The notes under the pieces were generated by a model. It was not told the DNA's origin, searched no databases, and worked only from the letters and a program-made list of their open reading frames with translations. 64,000 nucleotides of DNA from Priestia abyssalis (GTDB lineage Bacteria; Bacillota; Bacilli; Bacillales; Bacillaceae_H). Location of the stretch: assembly GCF_002019595.1 (NCBI RefSeq), contig NZ_KV917369.1:282458-346457 (forward strand). The letters run 5' to 3'. Of the stretch, positions 26,516 to 34,761 are shown one piece after another (position 1 is the stretch's first letter; each line of letters starts with the position of its first letter). Made by a program: the position numbers and the translations under genes.

Positions 26516-26614
26516 GAAGTTTTAACATGGCTAAAGGGCAAGGATTCCAGCTATTCGTGTTACAATAATATATAAGATGGGGTAAACTGTAAAAAGAATC
26601 TAAAGGAGGATCGT

Positions 26615-28426
26615 ATGGGATGGAGTATTCGTAAAAAATTAATTATTTTTTTAATGATTGTAACCGTTCTCCCTTTTGGAGCATCAATCGCCATTACGTA
26701 TTATCATACGAAAGAGTCTCTTAAAGATCGCTTTGTTTCCACTAACCATGATGTAATCGAGAATGGAAAAAAAGATATCGCAACTTATATGCAGGATGTT
26801 GCCCATATGACAACGAGGCTTTATGGCTATACTCCATTTCTGAATGTACTAAGGGATGGGGTGTCAAGCGATTTACGACAAAATCAAGAAGAAGTGAACA
26901 GAATACTCATGTATCTGTTTCATACACGGCCGGAGATTGAACAAATGCATCTTTATATCCATAAAGGGAAGGATTCTTATACCATCTATCATTCGAGATT
27001 GAGCGGCAGGGGGAAGTATGAGGAAGTATATAAACATCCATACTACTTTCAGTTAGGGCAATCCAATTACTTCACGGTTATTGAGCCGCCCCACAGGACC
27101 TATAGTTATAATAATCTATCTGTGATTCCTGAGTCTGAAAAGAGACAAGTGTTAAGTTTTCACAATATGATAAAAGATGTACCATCAGATAAATCGTTAG
27201 GCTTTTTATCCATTGATATTAATCTATCATCATTGGGGGCCATTGCCGATCGTTTATATACGAAAGGAGCAGAGGATTTTTATGTAATGAATGAAAACGG
27301 GATTGTCGTTTATTCCTCTGAGCAAACATTGATAGGAACGGAAAACAAAGAAGAATGGTTTGAGTATGTAAAAGAATCGCCTCTTTCTAATCGTGATTTA
27401 GAATGGAAGGATGACCATTTTTCCGGTGTCATTGTCCATGAAAAGTTTTCTGCGCCTTTTAAAGACTGGTACATCGTCAAAAGAATTCCTTACGACCTTC
27501 TTTATAAAAGTGCCAGAGAAACGGCCTTTATCAATATTTTAATCGGGATGATTACATTAGTGATAGTCGTATTGGCCACGATGGTGGTCTCATTTAAATT
27601 TACGTCGCCTATAAAAGTATTGATTGCCAATATGAAACGGGTGGAAAAAGGTGAATTTGAGGTCGAATTTGATTCATTAGGAAATGACGAGTTTGGGATG
27701 CTCGGAAGGCATTTTAAATCAATGGTTACGAAAATTAATGATTTAATTCAGAGGGAGTACAGGCTCGAGATTGAAAATAAATCGACTCAGCTAAGAGTGC
27801 TGCAGTCACAAATTAACCCGCATTTTCTGTATAATGCTCTGCAATCGATTGGAACATTGGCACTAAAGCATAAAGCAGTGCCTGTATATTCACTGTTGAC
27901 ATCATTATCAAATATTATGAGATACAGCATGAACATGAAGGAAGATGTTGTGTCGTTTGTACAGGAAGTCCAGCATGTAAAATCTTATTTGTCTTTGCAG
28001 AAGCAGCGATTTGGAGAACGTTTTGAGTATGAGTTGAAGGTTCAAGAGCAAATGAATAGTGTCCTCCTGCCCAAAATGATTTTGCAGCCTATCGTCGAAA
28101 ACTGTTTTAAGTATGGGTTCGACCAGAAGGTAGAGAAAGGATTCATTTATATTAGGGCTTTTATAAATGAGTGCGGAACCGTTTGCATCGAGGTGCAAGA
28201 TAACGGGAAGGGGGTAAATGAAGAACAGCTCCAACGCATCCGAAAAGCACTTGAGGGAACAGCGCCGGCGGATATAGCCAAACGCGAAGCAATCGGGTTG
28301 AAGAATATTTACGATCGCTTAAATATTTATTACAGCGATCAAGCCAAGATGGTCATTACAAGTCGTGAAAATGAACACTTTACAATTACCATTGAAATAC
28401 CGGCTGTTATACGCAAGGAGGTGTAA
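26615..28426 (+). CDS. YesM-type membrane sensor histidine kinase
   Basis: The 603-residue kinase has one membrane helix at about residues 11-30, a large extracellular sensor domain (Cache-like) to about residue 300, a second helix (about 305-330), a HAMP linker, the His_kinase domain with phospho-acceptor His403 in SQINPHFLYNALQSI, and an HATPase domain (ILQPIVENCFKYGF and AIGLKNIYDRL). Kinases of this group sense extracellular carbohydrates and act with a YesN-type regulator, here encoded 5 bp downstream. The sugar-binding lipoprotein just upstream is a likely partner or target. Confidence 0.92.
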   Translation: MGWSIRKKLIIFLMIVTVLPFGASIAITYYHTKESLKDRFVSTNHDVIENGKKDIATYMQDVAHMTTRLYGYTPFLNVLRDGVSSDLRQNQEEVNRILMYLFHTRPEIEQMHLYIHKGKDSYTIYHSRLSGRGKYEEVYKHPYYFQLGQSNYFTVIEPPHRTYSYNNLSVIPESEKRQVLSFHNMIKDVPSDKSLGFLSIDINLSSLGAIADRLYTKGAEDFYVMNENGIVVYSSEQTLIGTENKEEWFEYVKESPLSNRDLEWKDDHFSGVIVHEKFSAPFKDWYIVKRIPYDLLYKSARETAFINILIGMITLVIVVLATMVVSFKFTSPIKVLIANMKRVEKGEFEVEFDSLGNDEFGMLGRHFKSMVTKINDLIQREYRLEIENKSTQLRVLQSQINPHFLYNALQSIGTLALKHKAVPVYSLLTSLSNIMRYSMNMKEDVVSFVQEVQHVKSYLSLQKQRFGERFEYELKVQEQMNSVLLPKMILQPIVENCFKYGFDQKVEKGFIYIRAFINECGTVCIEVQDNGKGVNEEQLQRIRKALEGTAPADIAKREAIGLKNIYDRLNIYYSDQAKMVITSRENEHFTITIEIPAVIRKEV

Positions 28427-28431
28427 TCTTC

Positions 28432-30012
28432 ATGAGAGCATTAATTGTAGATGACGAACAACATGTTCGTGAAGGGATTAAGTTATTGGGGCAATGGGAT
28501 GATCAGGGAATCAAAGAGATTTTTGAAGCTGAAAATGGTGAAGAGGCTGTTGATCTTATAAAGAAGTATAAACCAGCGATCATTTTTACAGATATGAAAA
28601 TGCCAAAAATGGATGGAATACAACTATTAGAGTGGATTAAAAATAATCAATCGGGCAGTAAGACCATTGTCGTAACAGGGTATGATGATTACCATTACAT
28701 GAGAAAGGCCATTCACTTCGGAAGCGCCGATTATATTTTAAAGCCAATTGATCCAGAGATTTTAAATGATACGTTAGCAAATGCGGTGGCAGAATGGAAA
28801 AAGGAAGAAGCGAGCCGTAAAAAAGATAAAAGCATCCACCAGCTAATGAATGAAATGAAGCCGGTGTACCGTGACCGAAAATTGACGCAATTGCTCAACA
28901 GCCAAAAAATTGATCAGTCGATTTACGAGGAAATGGGCCTCCATATAACGCAAAACTACGAAGTAGCGATTATAAGAATAAACGATAGGACCATCGATCC
29001 TTTTAAGGGAGACAGGGATTTAGCTTATTTCACCATCTTGAATGTCATCAACGAAGTATTAAGCGAAAAGAAATGCGGAATCGGTTTTCGTTACTTATCC
29101 AATAAGGGAGAAATCGTGATCATCTTTTGGGATCAGCTGGAACAAGCAGATCAACTGCTGCAGCAAATTTATCTTTCCTTAATAAAATCATTAAAAGTAT
29201 CATGTCCAATGGGACTGGGGAAGATCGTTGGCCAAGTTTCCAATCTGATGGAATCCTATAAACATGCGAAGGAGCTTTTATTAAGCAGTAATGTATTGGC
29301 TAAAACGGAATTGAGAGTATACACAGAAGAAGTGGAAAAGCCGATGTTACTAACAAATTTAATGGACTATTCGTCCCAAATCGAACAAGCCATTCAAACC
29401 GGAGAGATTCGTGTGTTTGAAGAAATTATTCAAAACCTATTGAAGGAATTTCAAGAGTCGCGCACTTTGTCTTTAAGGCAGCTTCTCCACTTTGAGAAGG
29501 AATATCAGGTAATGAGCCACAGATGGCTGAAAAAATATGAAGTGCCTTATTTTGTGACCGATCATGTCGAGAAACAAATTGACTTGTTTTTTGATCAACA
29601 AGGAACATTTCAACTGGAACAATATACAAATCGCAAGAAGCGCGAAATTGCCCTCTTTCTAAAAATAGTGAAACGGCATTCCCCTCAAAAAAATAAAAAT
29701 GTTATTGCAGAAATTGAGCAGTATTTACAAGCCAATTTCAATCGCGATGTAAAACTTCAAGAAATAGCAGACCGATTTTATTTAAGCAGGGAATACATTT
29801 CAAGGAAGTTTAAACAAGAATTTAATGAAAACATTTCCGATTATTTAGTAAAAATCCGGATGAATAAGGCAAAATCTCTCCTTAAAAACAGTCAGTTGAA
29901 AATTTATGAAATTGCCAATATGATCGGCTACCAGGATGATAAGTATTTTCGAAAGGTATTTAAAAAGATCGAAGGGATTACTCCAAATGAGTACCGGGGC
30001 TTACATCTTTGA
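28432..30012 (+). CDS. YesN-type response regulator with AraC DNA-binding domain
   Basis: The 526-residue regulator has an N-terminal receiver with Asp54 in IIFTDMKMPKMDG, a long middle helical region (about 130-400), and a C-terminal AraC-type double helix-turn-helix (LQEIADRFYLSREYISRKFK and IYEIANMIGYQDDKYFRKVF). Partner of the kinase upstream; together they usually activate sugar-transport operons. Candidate targets are the binding-protein gene at 25090 and the ABC operon at the window start, but no shared direct-repeat site was found. Confidence 0.92.
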   Translation: MRALIVDDEQHVREGIKLLGQWDDQGIKEIFEAENGEEAVDLIKKYKPAIIFTDMKMPKMDGIQLLEWIKNNQSGSKTIVVTGYDDYHYMRKAIHFGSADYILKPIDPEILNDTLANAVAEWKKEEASRKKDKSIHQLMNEMKPVYRDRKLTQLLNSQKIDQSIYEEMGLHITQNYEVAIIRINDRTIDPFKGDRDLAYFTILNVINEVLSEKKCGIGFRYLSNKGEIVIIFWDQLEQADQLLQQIYLSLIKSLKVSCPMGLGKIVGQVSNLMESYKHAKELLLSSNVLAKTELRVYTEEVEKPMLLTNLMDYSSQIEQAIQTGEIRVFEEIIQNLLKEFQESRTLSLRQLLHFEKEYQVMSHRWLKKYEVPYFVTDHVEKQIDLFFDQQGTFQLEQYTNRKKREIALFLKIVKRHSPQKNKNVIAEIEQYLQANFNRDVKLQEIADRFYLSREYISRKFKQEFNENISDYLVKIRMNKAKSLLKNSQLKIYEIANMIGYQDDKYFRKVFKKIEGITPNEYRGLHL

Positions 30013-30062
30013 TTGAAAATTGTTAATCGGGGGGAAGCTTAAGATCTTCCCTAATGTTTAAT

Positions 30063-30114
30063 GTCTATGAAAAAGCCAATCTGTGTTATAACACAAATTG
30101 GCTTTTTCATAGAC
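30063..30114. terminator. Bidirectional terminator between yesN-type gene and yhfH
   Basis: GTCTATGAAAAAGCCAAT (30063-30080) pairs with ATTGGCTTTTTCATAGAC (30097-30114). The internal A and T runs let it end both the regulator transcript and the leftward yhfH transcript. Confidence 0.8.
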
Positions 30115-30132
30115 TAAAAGAATATAAAAATC

Positions 30133-30264
30133 TTATTCTGCTACATGAAGGCAGTGATCACACTTATTTCCATAGCACTCATGCTGTTCTTCCATTTCTT
30201 TTCCGCATTCTAAACATTTTTTTGAAGGTAGGTTTTTGAAAAATTCGGACATTTTAACTAACAT
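30133..30264 (-). CDS. yhfH: YhfH-like small zinc-ribbon protein
   Basis: A 43-residue protein beginning MLVKMSEFFKNLPSKKC, with four cysteines arranged as CLEC and CDHC around KEMEEQHECYG, a small zinc-ribbon-like pattern. The order yhfH followed by yhfI matches B. subtilis, although the two are on opposite strands here. GGAGGCGA lies just before the ATG. Function is unknown; the family is conserved in Bacilli. Confidence 0.8.
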   Translation of the reverse strand: MLVKMSEFFKNLPSKKCLECGKEMEEQHECYGNKCDHCLHVAE

Positions 30265-30382
30265 TTGACTCGCCTCCGTTGTTTTGTTGTCTTGATTGTA
30301 CTATAACAGTAAAGTGTGTGTCAATAATGTTTTATAACAAATTTCGCATTTTTGAAAATTGTTATAAAACAGAGGGAGTTCT

Positions 30383-30537
30383 ATTATATGCATTCCGCTT
30401 AATAATTTGGTCCATCTTCACTCCGCCGTAAGATATCAATGTGTGGTTTAGGCAGATTCAATCCGCCCTCAACGATCTGGGAAAGGTGATACGGGCATTT
30501 CTTGGCTGTGCCGAATTTTATAAATCAATCTATATAA
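30383..30537 (-). repeat. Dispersed hairpin repeat, family A, copy 3
   Basis: On the minus strand it starts TATATAGATTGATTTATAAAA and ends TATTAAGCGGAATGCATATA, with TTGAGGGCGGATT in the middle, like the copies at 34436 and 48023. This copy is the most degraded; its main stem is imperfect. It lies in the gap between yhfH and yhfI and contains no reading frame. Confidence 0.65.
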
Positions 30538-30627
30538 ATACAATTTAAGTTTTTAACATTACCTTGGCCGTGATTCCTCTTTAGGATTTTGGGGTCTCTG
30601 CATCTTGAATAGGCTCTCAAAGGTTCT

Positions 30628-30723
30628 CGTATAAGCGGCTGACAAGAACCTGCAAGGGAGCTTGTCAGCCGCTTATACGTAAATAATTTAACACGGGCGT
30701 TCTTTGCTCGTGTTAAATTATTT
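30628..30723. other. Two consecutive long hairpins upstream of yhfI
   Basis: CGTATAAGCGGCTGACAAG (30628-30646) pairs perfectly with its complement ending at 30679. Next, AAATAATTTAACACG (30681-30695) pairs with CGTGTTAAATTATTT (30709-30723). The preceding GGCCGTGATTCC ... TTTTGGGGTCTC is reminiscent of repeat family B, so this may be a divergent third copy of that element. Confidence 0.55.
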
Positions 30724-30815
30724 ATGTGGATTTATATATTAAGTGTTTTTTCCTCTCTTTTTTGGTGGATTCGGTTATACTAACTTTTAGAAAATAAATG
30801 GAAAAGGGTGAAAAG

Positions 30816-31553
30816 ATGAAAGTAACAGTAGTAGGATTTTGGGGTGGATACCCGGAAAAAAATGAAGCGACATCAAGTTATTTGTTAGAACATGAGGGAT
30901 TTAGGCTGCTCATAGATTGTGGAAGCGGCGCAGTCGCTCAGCTTCAAAATTATGTATCGCCTTTGGAACTGGATGCAGTCATTCTTTCCCATTATCATCA
31001 TGATCACGTGGCGGATGTGGGAGTTTTGCAATATGCCAGGCTGATCCAATCCTATCTAGGGAAGAATGTTCCTCAACTTCCTATTTACGGGCATGTATAT
31101 GATGAACAGGGGTTTGCCCGTTTAGAGATGCCAAATGTCACAAAAGCAATGTCTTATGATTTGGCGCATGCAAAGAAGATAGGTCCGTTTACCATTACTT
31201 TTCTTGAAACGAAGCATCCCGTTACTTGTTTTGCTATGAGAATCACTGCAGGAGAACAAACCATTATTTACACAGCAGATTCAAGTTATATGGAGGAATT
31301 CGTTTCATTTTCTCAAGAGGCAGATCTTCTCATTTGCGAGTGCAATCTTTATAAAAGTCAGGATGGGACAAGCCCAGGACATATGAATAGCATTGAAGCG
31401 GGACAAATTGCCAAAAAGGCAAATGTCAAAGAGCTCATGCTAACCCACTTGCCTCATTATGGAGAACTGAACCAGCTTGTACAGGAAGCGAAAGAGGTAT
31501 TTGATGGTTCCGTTTATTTGGCCGAAAGCGGGTTAATATGGGGGAAGGAATAG
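30816..31553 (+). CDS. yhfI: Metallo-beta-lactamase-fold hydrolase YhfI
   Basis: The 245-residue hydrolase of the RNase Z-like MBL group starts MKVTVVGFWGGYPEKNEATS. The metal-binding motif is SHYHHDH with further ligands in YTADSS and THLPH. I chose ATG 30816, preceded by AAAAGGGTGA, which matches the start of the B. subtilis protein. In B. subtilis the next gene is lplJ; here only its last 61 codons remain. The substrate is not known. Confidence 0.85.
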   Translation: MKVTVVGFWGGYPEKNEATSSYLLEHEGFRLLIDCGSGAVAQLQNYVSPLELDAVILSHYHHDHVADVGVLQYARLIQSYLGKNVPQLPIYGHVYDEQGFARLEMPNVTKAMSYDLAHAKKIGPFTITFLETKHPVTCFAMRITAGEQTIIYTADSSYMEEFVSFSQEADLLICECNLYKSQDGTSPGHMNSIEAGQIAKKANVKELMLTHLPHYGELNQLVQEAKEVFDGSVYLAESGLIWGKE

Positions 31554-31554
31554 A

Positions 31555-31740
31555 GGCCGAATAGAAGAGTGCCGAATTTATGGTGATTTCTTTGGAGTTA
31601 GAGATGTATCTGACGTTGAAAATAAGTTGAAACATACTCGGTACGAATACGGGGCTTTGGAAGAAGCATTGGCAAATGGCAATATTCAACATTATTTCGG
31701 AAGCATTACAAAAGAAGAATTTATCAATTTAATTTATTGA
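31555..31740 (+). pseudogene. lplJ: C-terminal remnant of lipoate-protein ligase lplJ
   Basis: The frame from 31555 to the TGA at 31740 encodes RIEECRIYGDFFGV, DVENKL, then QHYFGSITKEEFINLIY, the characteristic C-terminal end of LplJ. About 270 N-terminal residues, including the catalytic lipoyl-AMP-forming domain, are gone. It abuts the yhfI stop directly, exactly where lplJ stands in B. subtilis, so an internal deletion removed the rest. The cell must acquire lipoate by another ligase or by synthesis. Confidence 0.8.
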
Positions 31741-31801
31741 ACATAATGTAGAGAGAAATAGAAAGAGCAAGCAGAAAGTTTGTTAGATCAATGGATAAAA
31801 A

Positions 31802-31823
31802 GTTAAACAAACGTTTGTTTAAC
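31802..31823. promoter_or_regulatory. Perfect 22-bp palindrome, TetR-type operator candidate
   Basis: GTTAAACAAAC is followed directly by its complement GTTTGTTTAAC. AAACAAACGTTTGTTT cores are typical of TetR-family operators. No tetR gene is adjacent. It lies upstream of lcfB and after the lplJ relic. Confidence 0.5.
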
Positions 31824-31835
31824 AATAAAATAGGG

Positions 31836-31862
31836 GCTGCGGAGAGTCTTTTCTTCCGCAGC
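31836..31862 (+). terminator. Hairpin upstream of lcfB
   Basis: GCTGCGGA (31836-31843) pairs with TCCGCAGC (31855-31862), followed by TTTAAATTT. A weak terminator; it may end the yhfI-lplJ transcript. Confidence 0.5.
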
Positions 31863-31956
31863 TTTAAATTTAGAAAAAGATTGAAATTGATATCTTGCAG
31901 GAACAGATTCTGTTAAATATAATATATTTAGAATATTTAAATAAAATAGCTCGCAA

Positions 31957-31980
31957 TAATGAATGGTTGTTCATTCATTA
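31957..31980. promoter_or_regulatory. FadR (TetR-family) operator upstream of lcfB
   Basis: TAATGAATG-N6-CATTCATTA is a perfect 9-base inverted repeat. It closely fits the B. subtilis FadR/YsiA site, built from TGAATGA and TCATTCA halves, which controls fatty-acid degradation genes including lcfB. It sits 23 bases before the lcfB start codon. Repression is expected to be lifted by long-chain acyl-CoA. Confidence 0.7.
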
Positions 31981-32002
31981 TGCGTGGAAAGGGAGTGAAA
32001 GG

Positions 32003-33556
32003 GTGAACTTATCATCGCAATTACATGCCACAGCAATTCAGCATGCAGCTAAGCATGCCTATGTGTTTGAAGACAAAGCAGTTACCTATTCAGAATTGGA
32101 TGAAGCAGTTTCTAAATTCGCCAGTGGATTAGAGAAAATAGGTTTGCAAAAGGGCGATCATATCGCCATGCTATTAGGGAACTCTCCTTATTTTGTATTG
32201 GGATTATACGGGGCGCTGCGTTTAGGTGCAACCGTTATCCCAGTAAACCCCATTTACACCACAGATGAAATTGCCTACATTATGAACAATGGTGATGTGA
32301 AAGCCATTATCGCTCTTGATAGATTAACTCCTCTACTACAGAGTATGGAATCGCTTCTTCCAAATGTGGAGCATATTATCATATGTGAAACGTCCGGGCA
32401 ATCCGAAAATGCCCAAAAAGAATCGAAGTTGTTTCTTTCAAATGGAATGAAATCATTTACAGGAATTATGTCGTTAGGAGAAGAAACATACGATTTTCCA
32501 ATTCTTCAGGAGGAAGAAACGGCGGTTATTTTATATACGTCGGGCACGACGGGCAAACCAAAAGGGGCCATGCTCTCCCATCAAAATCTATACAGCAATG
32601 CAAAAGATATCGCAGATTTTTTAAATATTAATGAACAAGATCGCGTGCTTGCCGTTTTGCCCATGTTTCATGTATTTTGTTTAACGGTGGCGTTAAATGC
32701 TCCATTAATGAATGGGGGAACAGTCATTATTATGCCGAAATTCAGCCCGTCTGCTGTTTTTCAAACCATTCGGGACCAAAAAGCAACTATATTTGCCGGA
32801 GTTCCCACCATGTATAATTTCTTGCTTCAATACCCGGGAGAAAATCAAGCGGATGTGAAGACACTGAGGCTTTGCATTTCTGGAGGAGCATCTATGCCGG
32901 TAGCGCTTTTAACAGCATTCGAGCAAAAATTTGATGTCGTGGTTTCGGAAGGCTATGGATTATCTGAGGCATCGCCTGTTACATGCTTTAATCCTCTTAA
33001 CCGTCCGTGTAAGCCGGGATCTATCGGAACAAGTATCGTCAATGTAGAAAATAAAGTGGTAAATGAGTTTGGCGTAGAGGTTCCGGTTGGACAAGTAGGA
33101 GAACTAATTGTACGTGGTCCCAACATCATGAAAGGCTATTACAAGATGCCTGAGGAAACTGAATTTACAATTAAAGATGGCTGGCTGTATACAGGGGATT
33201 TGGCAAGAATGGACGAGGATGGATACTTTTATATTGTCGATCGCAAAAAAGATATGATTATTGTAGGGGGATACAATGTCTATCCGCGTGAATTAGAGGA
33301 AGTGTTGTACAATCATCCATCTGTTTTGGAAGCGGCGGTCATTGGCGTTCCCGATGTAAACTTTGGAGAAGCAATCAAGTGTTTTGTTGTTTTAAAAGAA
33401 CCTAATGTAACGGAAGAGGATTTATTAACGCATTGTCATAACTACTTAGCAAAGTATAAAGTCCCAAGTGAAATTGAATTTTTAGAAGAGCTCCCTAAAA
33501 ACACGACCGGAAAGATTTTAAGAAGAGTATTGAAACAACAACTATTAAACAAGTAG
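32003..33556 (+). CDS. lcfB: Long-chain fatty-acid--CoA ligase LcfB
   Basis: Activates fatty acids to acyl-CoA using ATP, the entry to beta-oxidation. The 517-residue protein has the AMP-binding P-loop [26 protein letters not shown], the TGD motif in [12 protein letters not shown], and the C-terminal catalytic Lys in [11 protein letters not shown] chose GTG 32003 with GGGAGTGAAAGG upstream; this gives VNLSSQL, matching the B. subtilis MNLVSKL start. An upstream in-frame extension would run through the FadR operator and is not coding. It is in its B. subtilis position (after lplJ), and yhfK is missing between them. Confidence 0.92.
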   Translation: MNLSSQLHATAIQHAAKHAYVFEDKAVTYSELDEAVSKFASGLEKIGLQKGDHIAMLLGNSPYFVLGLYGALRLGATVIPVNPIYTTDEIAYIMNNGDVKAIIALDRLTPLLQSMESLLPNVEHIIICETSGQSENAQKESKLFLSNGMKSFTGIMSLGEETYDFPILQEEETAVILYTSGTTGKPKGAMLSHQNLYSNAKDIADFLNINEQDRVLAVLPMFHVFCLTVALNAPLMNGGTVIIMPKFSPSAVFQTIRDQKATIFAGVPTMYNFLLQYPGENQADVKTLRLCISGGASMPVALLTAFEQKFDVVVSEGYGLSEASPVTCFNPLNRPCKPGSIGTSIVNVENKVVNEFGVEVPVGQVGELIVRGPNIMKGYYKMPEETEFTIKDGWLYTGDLARMDEDGYFYIVDRKKDMIIVGGYNVYPRELEEVLYNHPSVLEAAVIGVPDVNFGEAIKCFVVLKEPNVTEEDLLTHCHNYLAKYKVPSEIEFLEELPKNTTGKILRRVLKQQLLNK

Positions 33557-33610
33557 GCTGAAATTGCCCTGCGGTAAAAAGGGTTTTGTTTTTTCGTATA
33601 GAATCAATAA

Positions 33611-33624
33611 TGTAAACGCTAACA
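33611..33624 (+). promoter_or_regulatory. Catabolite-responsive element (cre) candidate
   Basis: TGTAAACGCTAACA fits the cre consensus TGNAARCGNWWWCA at every position. It lies between lcfB and the enoyl-CoA hydratase gene, 14 bases before the start codon, so CcpA bound there could act as a roadblock. Fatty-acid degradation genes are known CcpA targets. Confidence 0.6.
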
Positions 33625-33638
33625 AAGGTGGTAGATTA

Positions 33639-34415
33639 ATGAATTCTATACGATATGAGGTGGGTGGTCATATAGCCAGCATTATATTAAACCGTCCCGA
33701 TGTATTGAATGCATTCAACTATGAAATGCTGCTTCAATTAGAGGCAGCCGTGGAATCAGTTCGAGCCAATGAAACTGTGCGGGTTGTTACAATAACAGGA
33801 GCGGGAGAAAAGGCATTCAGCGTAGGAGCGGATTTGAAAGAAAGAAAATCATTGACAAACGAGGAAGTCAAACGAAATATTTATAAAATTGGAGAGGTTT
33901 TCACGAAGATTGAACAGCTTCCCCACCCGGTCATTGCTGCTTTAAATGGATACGCATTCGGCGGGGGAATGGAGCTGGCACTTGCTTGTGATTTCCGTAT
34001 TGCGGCCGATAATACTTTTATCGGCTTGACCGAAACAAGTCTGGCTATCATTCCAGGAGCAGGAGGGACTCAGCGCCTTCCTCGTTTAATTGGAGAAGCA
34101 AAAGCTTTGGAGTTAATTTTAACGGCTCGTAAACTTTCTACGGTCGAAGGATATACATACGGTATGTTTACAGAAGTAGTACCTCCTAATCAATTAAAGA
34201 CATCTGTACAGCGCCTGGCAGATGCAATACTGCAAAATGGACCGGTTGCTTTACGGCAGGCAAAGTTTGCTATTAAAGAAGGGATGAAAGTTGACCTTCA
34301 GACTGGTCTTCACCTTGAGCGAAAAGCATATGAATTAACGATTCCGACAGAAGATCGTTTGGAAGCATTAGCTGCTTTTAGTGAAAAAAGAAAACCTAGA
34401 TTTAAAGGAAAATAG
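33639..34415 (+). CDS. Enoyl-CoA hydratase/isomerase family protein
   Basis: Crotonase-fold enzyme of 258 residues. Oxyanion-hole segments are FSVGADLKE and GYAFGGGMELALACDFRIA, and the catalytic Glu is in GLTETSLAIIPGAGGTQRL. It should hydrate trans-2-enoyl-CoA in beta-oxidation or in branched-chain acid breakdown (methylglutaconyl-CoA type). I chose ATG 33639 with GGTGG before it; the upstream in-frame ATG would read across the cre site. It follows lcfB by 82 bp and probably belongs to the same fatty-acid regulon. Confidence 0.88.
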   Translation: MNSIRYEVGGHIASIILNRPDVLNAFNYEMLLQLEAAVESVRANETVRVVTITGAGEKAFSVGADLKERKSLTNEEVKRNIYKIGEVFTKIEQLPHPVIAALNGYAFGGGMELALACDFRIAADNTFIGLTETSLAIIPGAGGTQRLPRLIGEAKALELILTARKLSTVEGYTYGMFTEVVPPNQLKTSVQRLADAILQNGPVALRQAKFAIKEGMKVDLQTGLHLERKAYELTIPTEDRLEALAAFSEKRKPRFKGK

Positions 34416-34435
34416 AGCAAGAGAAAGGGATGATG

Positions 34436-34590
34436 CTATATAGATCGATTTAGAAAATTTGGCATGACCAAAGAACGGCCACGCCAAATTTTCTAACCTT
34501 TGAGGGCGGATTCAAGCGGTCTGGATAATTGATTGTGGATGTGTCTTGAGAGAATGAAGATGTGTCGAGTTATTAAGTGAAGTATATATA
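34436..34590 (+). repeat. Dispersed hairpin repeat, family A, copy 1
   Basis: Begins TATATAGATCGATTTAGAAAA, then a 14-base-pair stem TTAGAAAATTTGGC / GCCAAATTTTCTAA, then TTGAGGGCGGATT and AAGCGGTCTGGA, and ends GATGTGTCGAGTTATTAAG followed by TATATA. Related copies are at 48023-48174 and, inverted, at 30383-30537. The stem sequences differ between copies but remain complementary. Confidence 0.75.
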
Positions 34591-34677
34591 AAAACAGAGT
34601 GAATGGATAGGAATAGTTATTTCAATAAAATTTTCGGAAAATTGTTGAAATTATTTTTATATAGGATATAATCTATT

Positions 34678-34735
34678 GCATAAAAGTATAAAAGCATAAA
34701 AGCATAAAAGCGCAAAAGTGAACGCGCATAAAAGC
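34678..34735 (+). repeat. Imperfect tandem repeat of CATAAAAG
   Basis: Four or five irregular copies of CATAAAAG and the shorter TATAAAAG or GCAAAAG, just before the ABC lipoprotein gene. It may be a slippage-prone promoter spacer or a multi-site regulator target. No role is known. Confidence 0.5.
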
Positions 34736-34761
34736 TGGAAAGCGATTAGGGGGAATATGAA

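Noticed and set aside
30054..30239. 61-codon plus-strand frame near 30.1 kb
   Set aside because: It runs through a terminator hairpin and is antisense to the small zinc-ribbon gene yhfH, which has the better evidence.
31895..32002. N-terminal extension of lcfB by 36 residues
   Set aside because: It reads through the FadR-like operator and has no match to the family start; GTG 32003 has the ribosome site.
34678..34735. CRISPR-like array
   Set aside because: The units are only 8 bases, irregular and without spacers.
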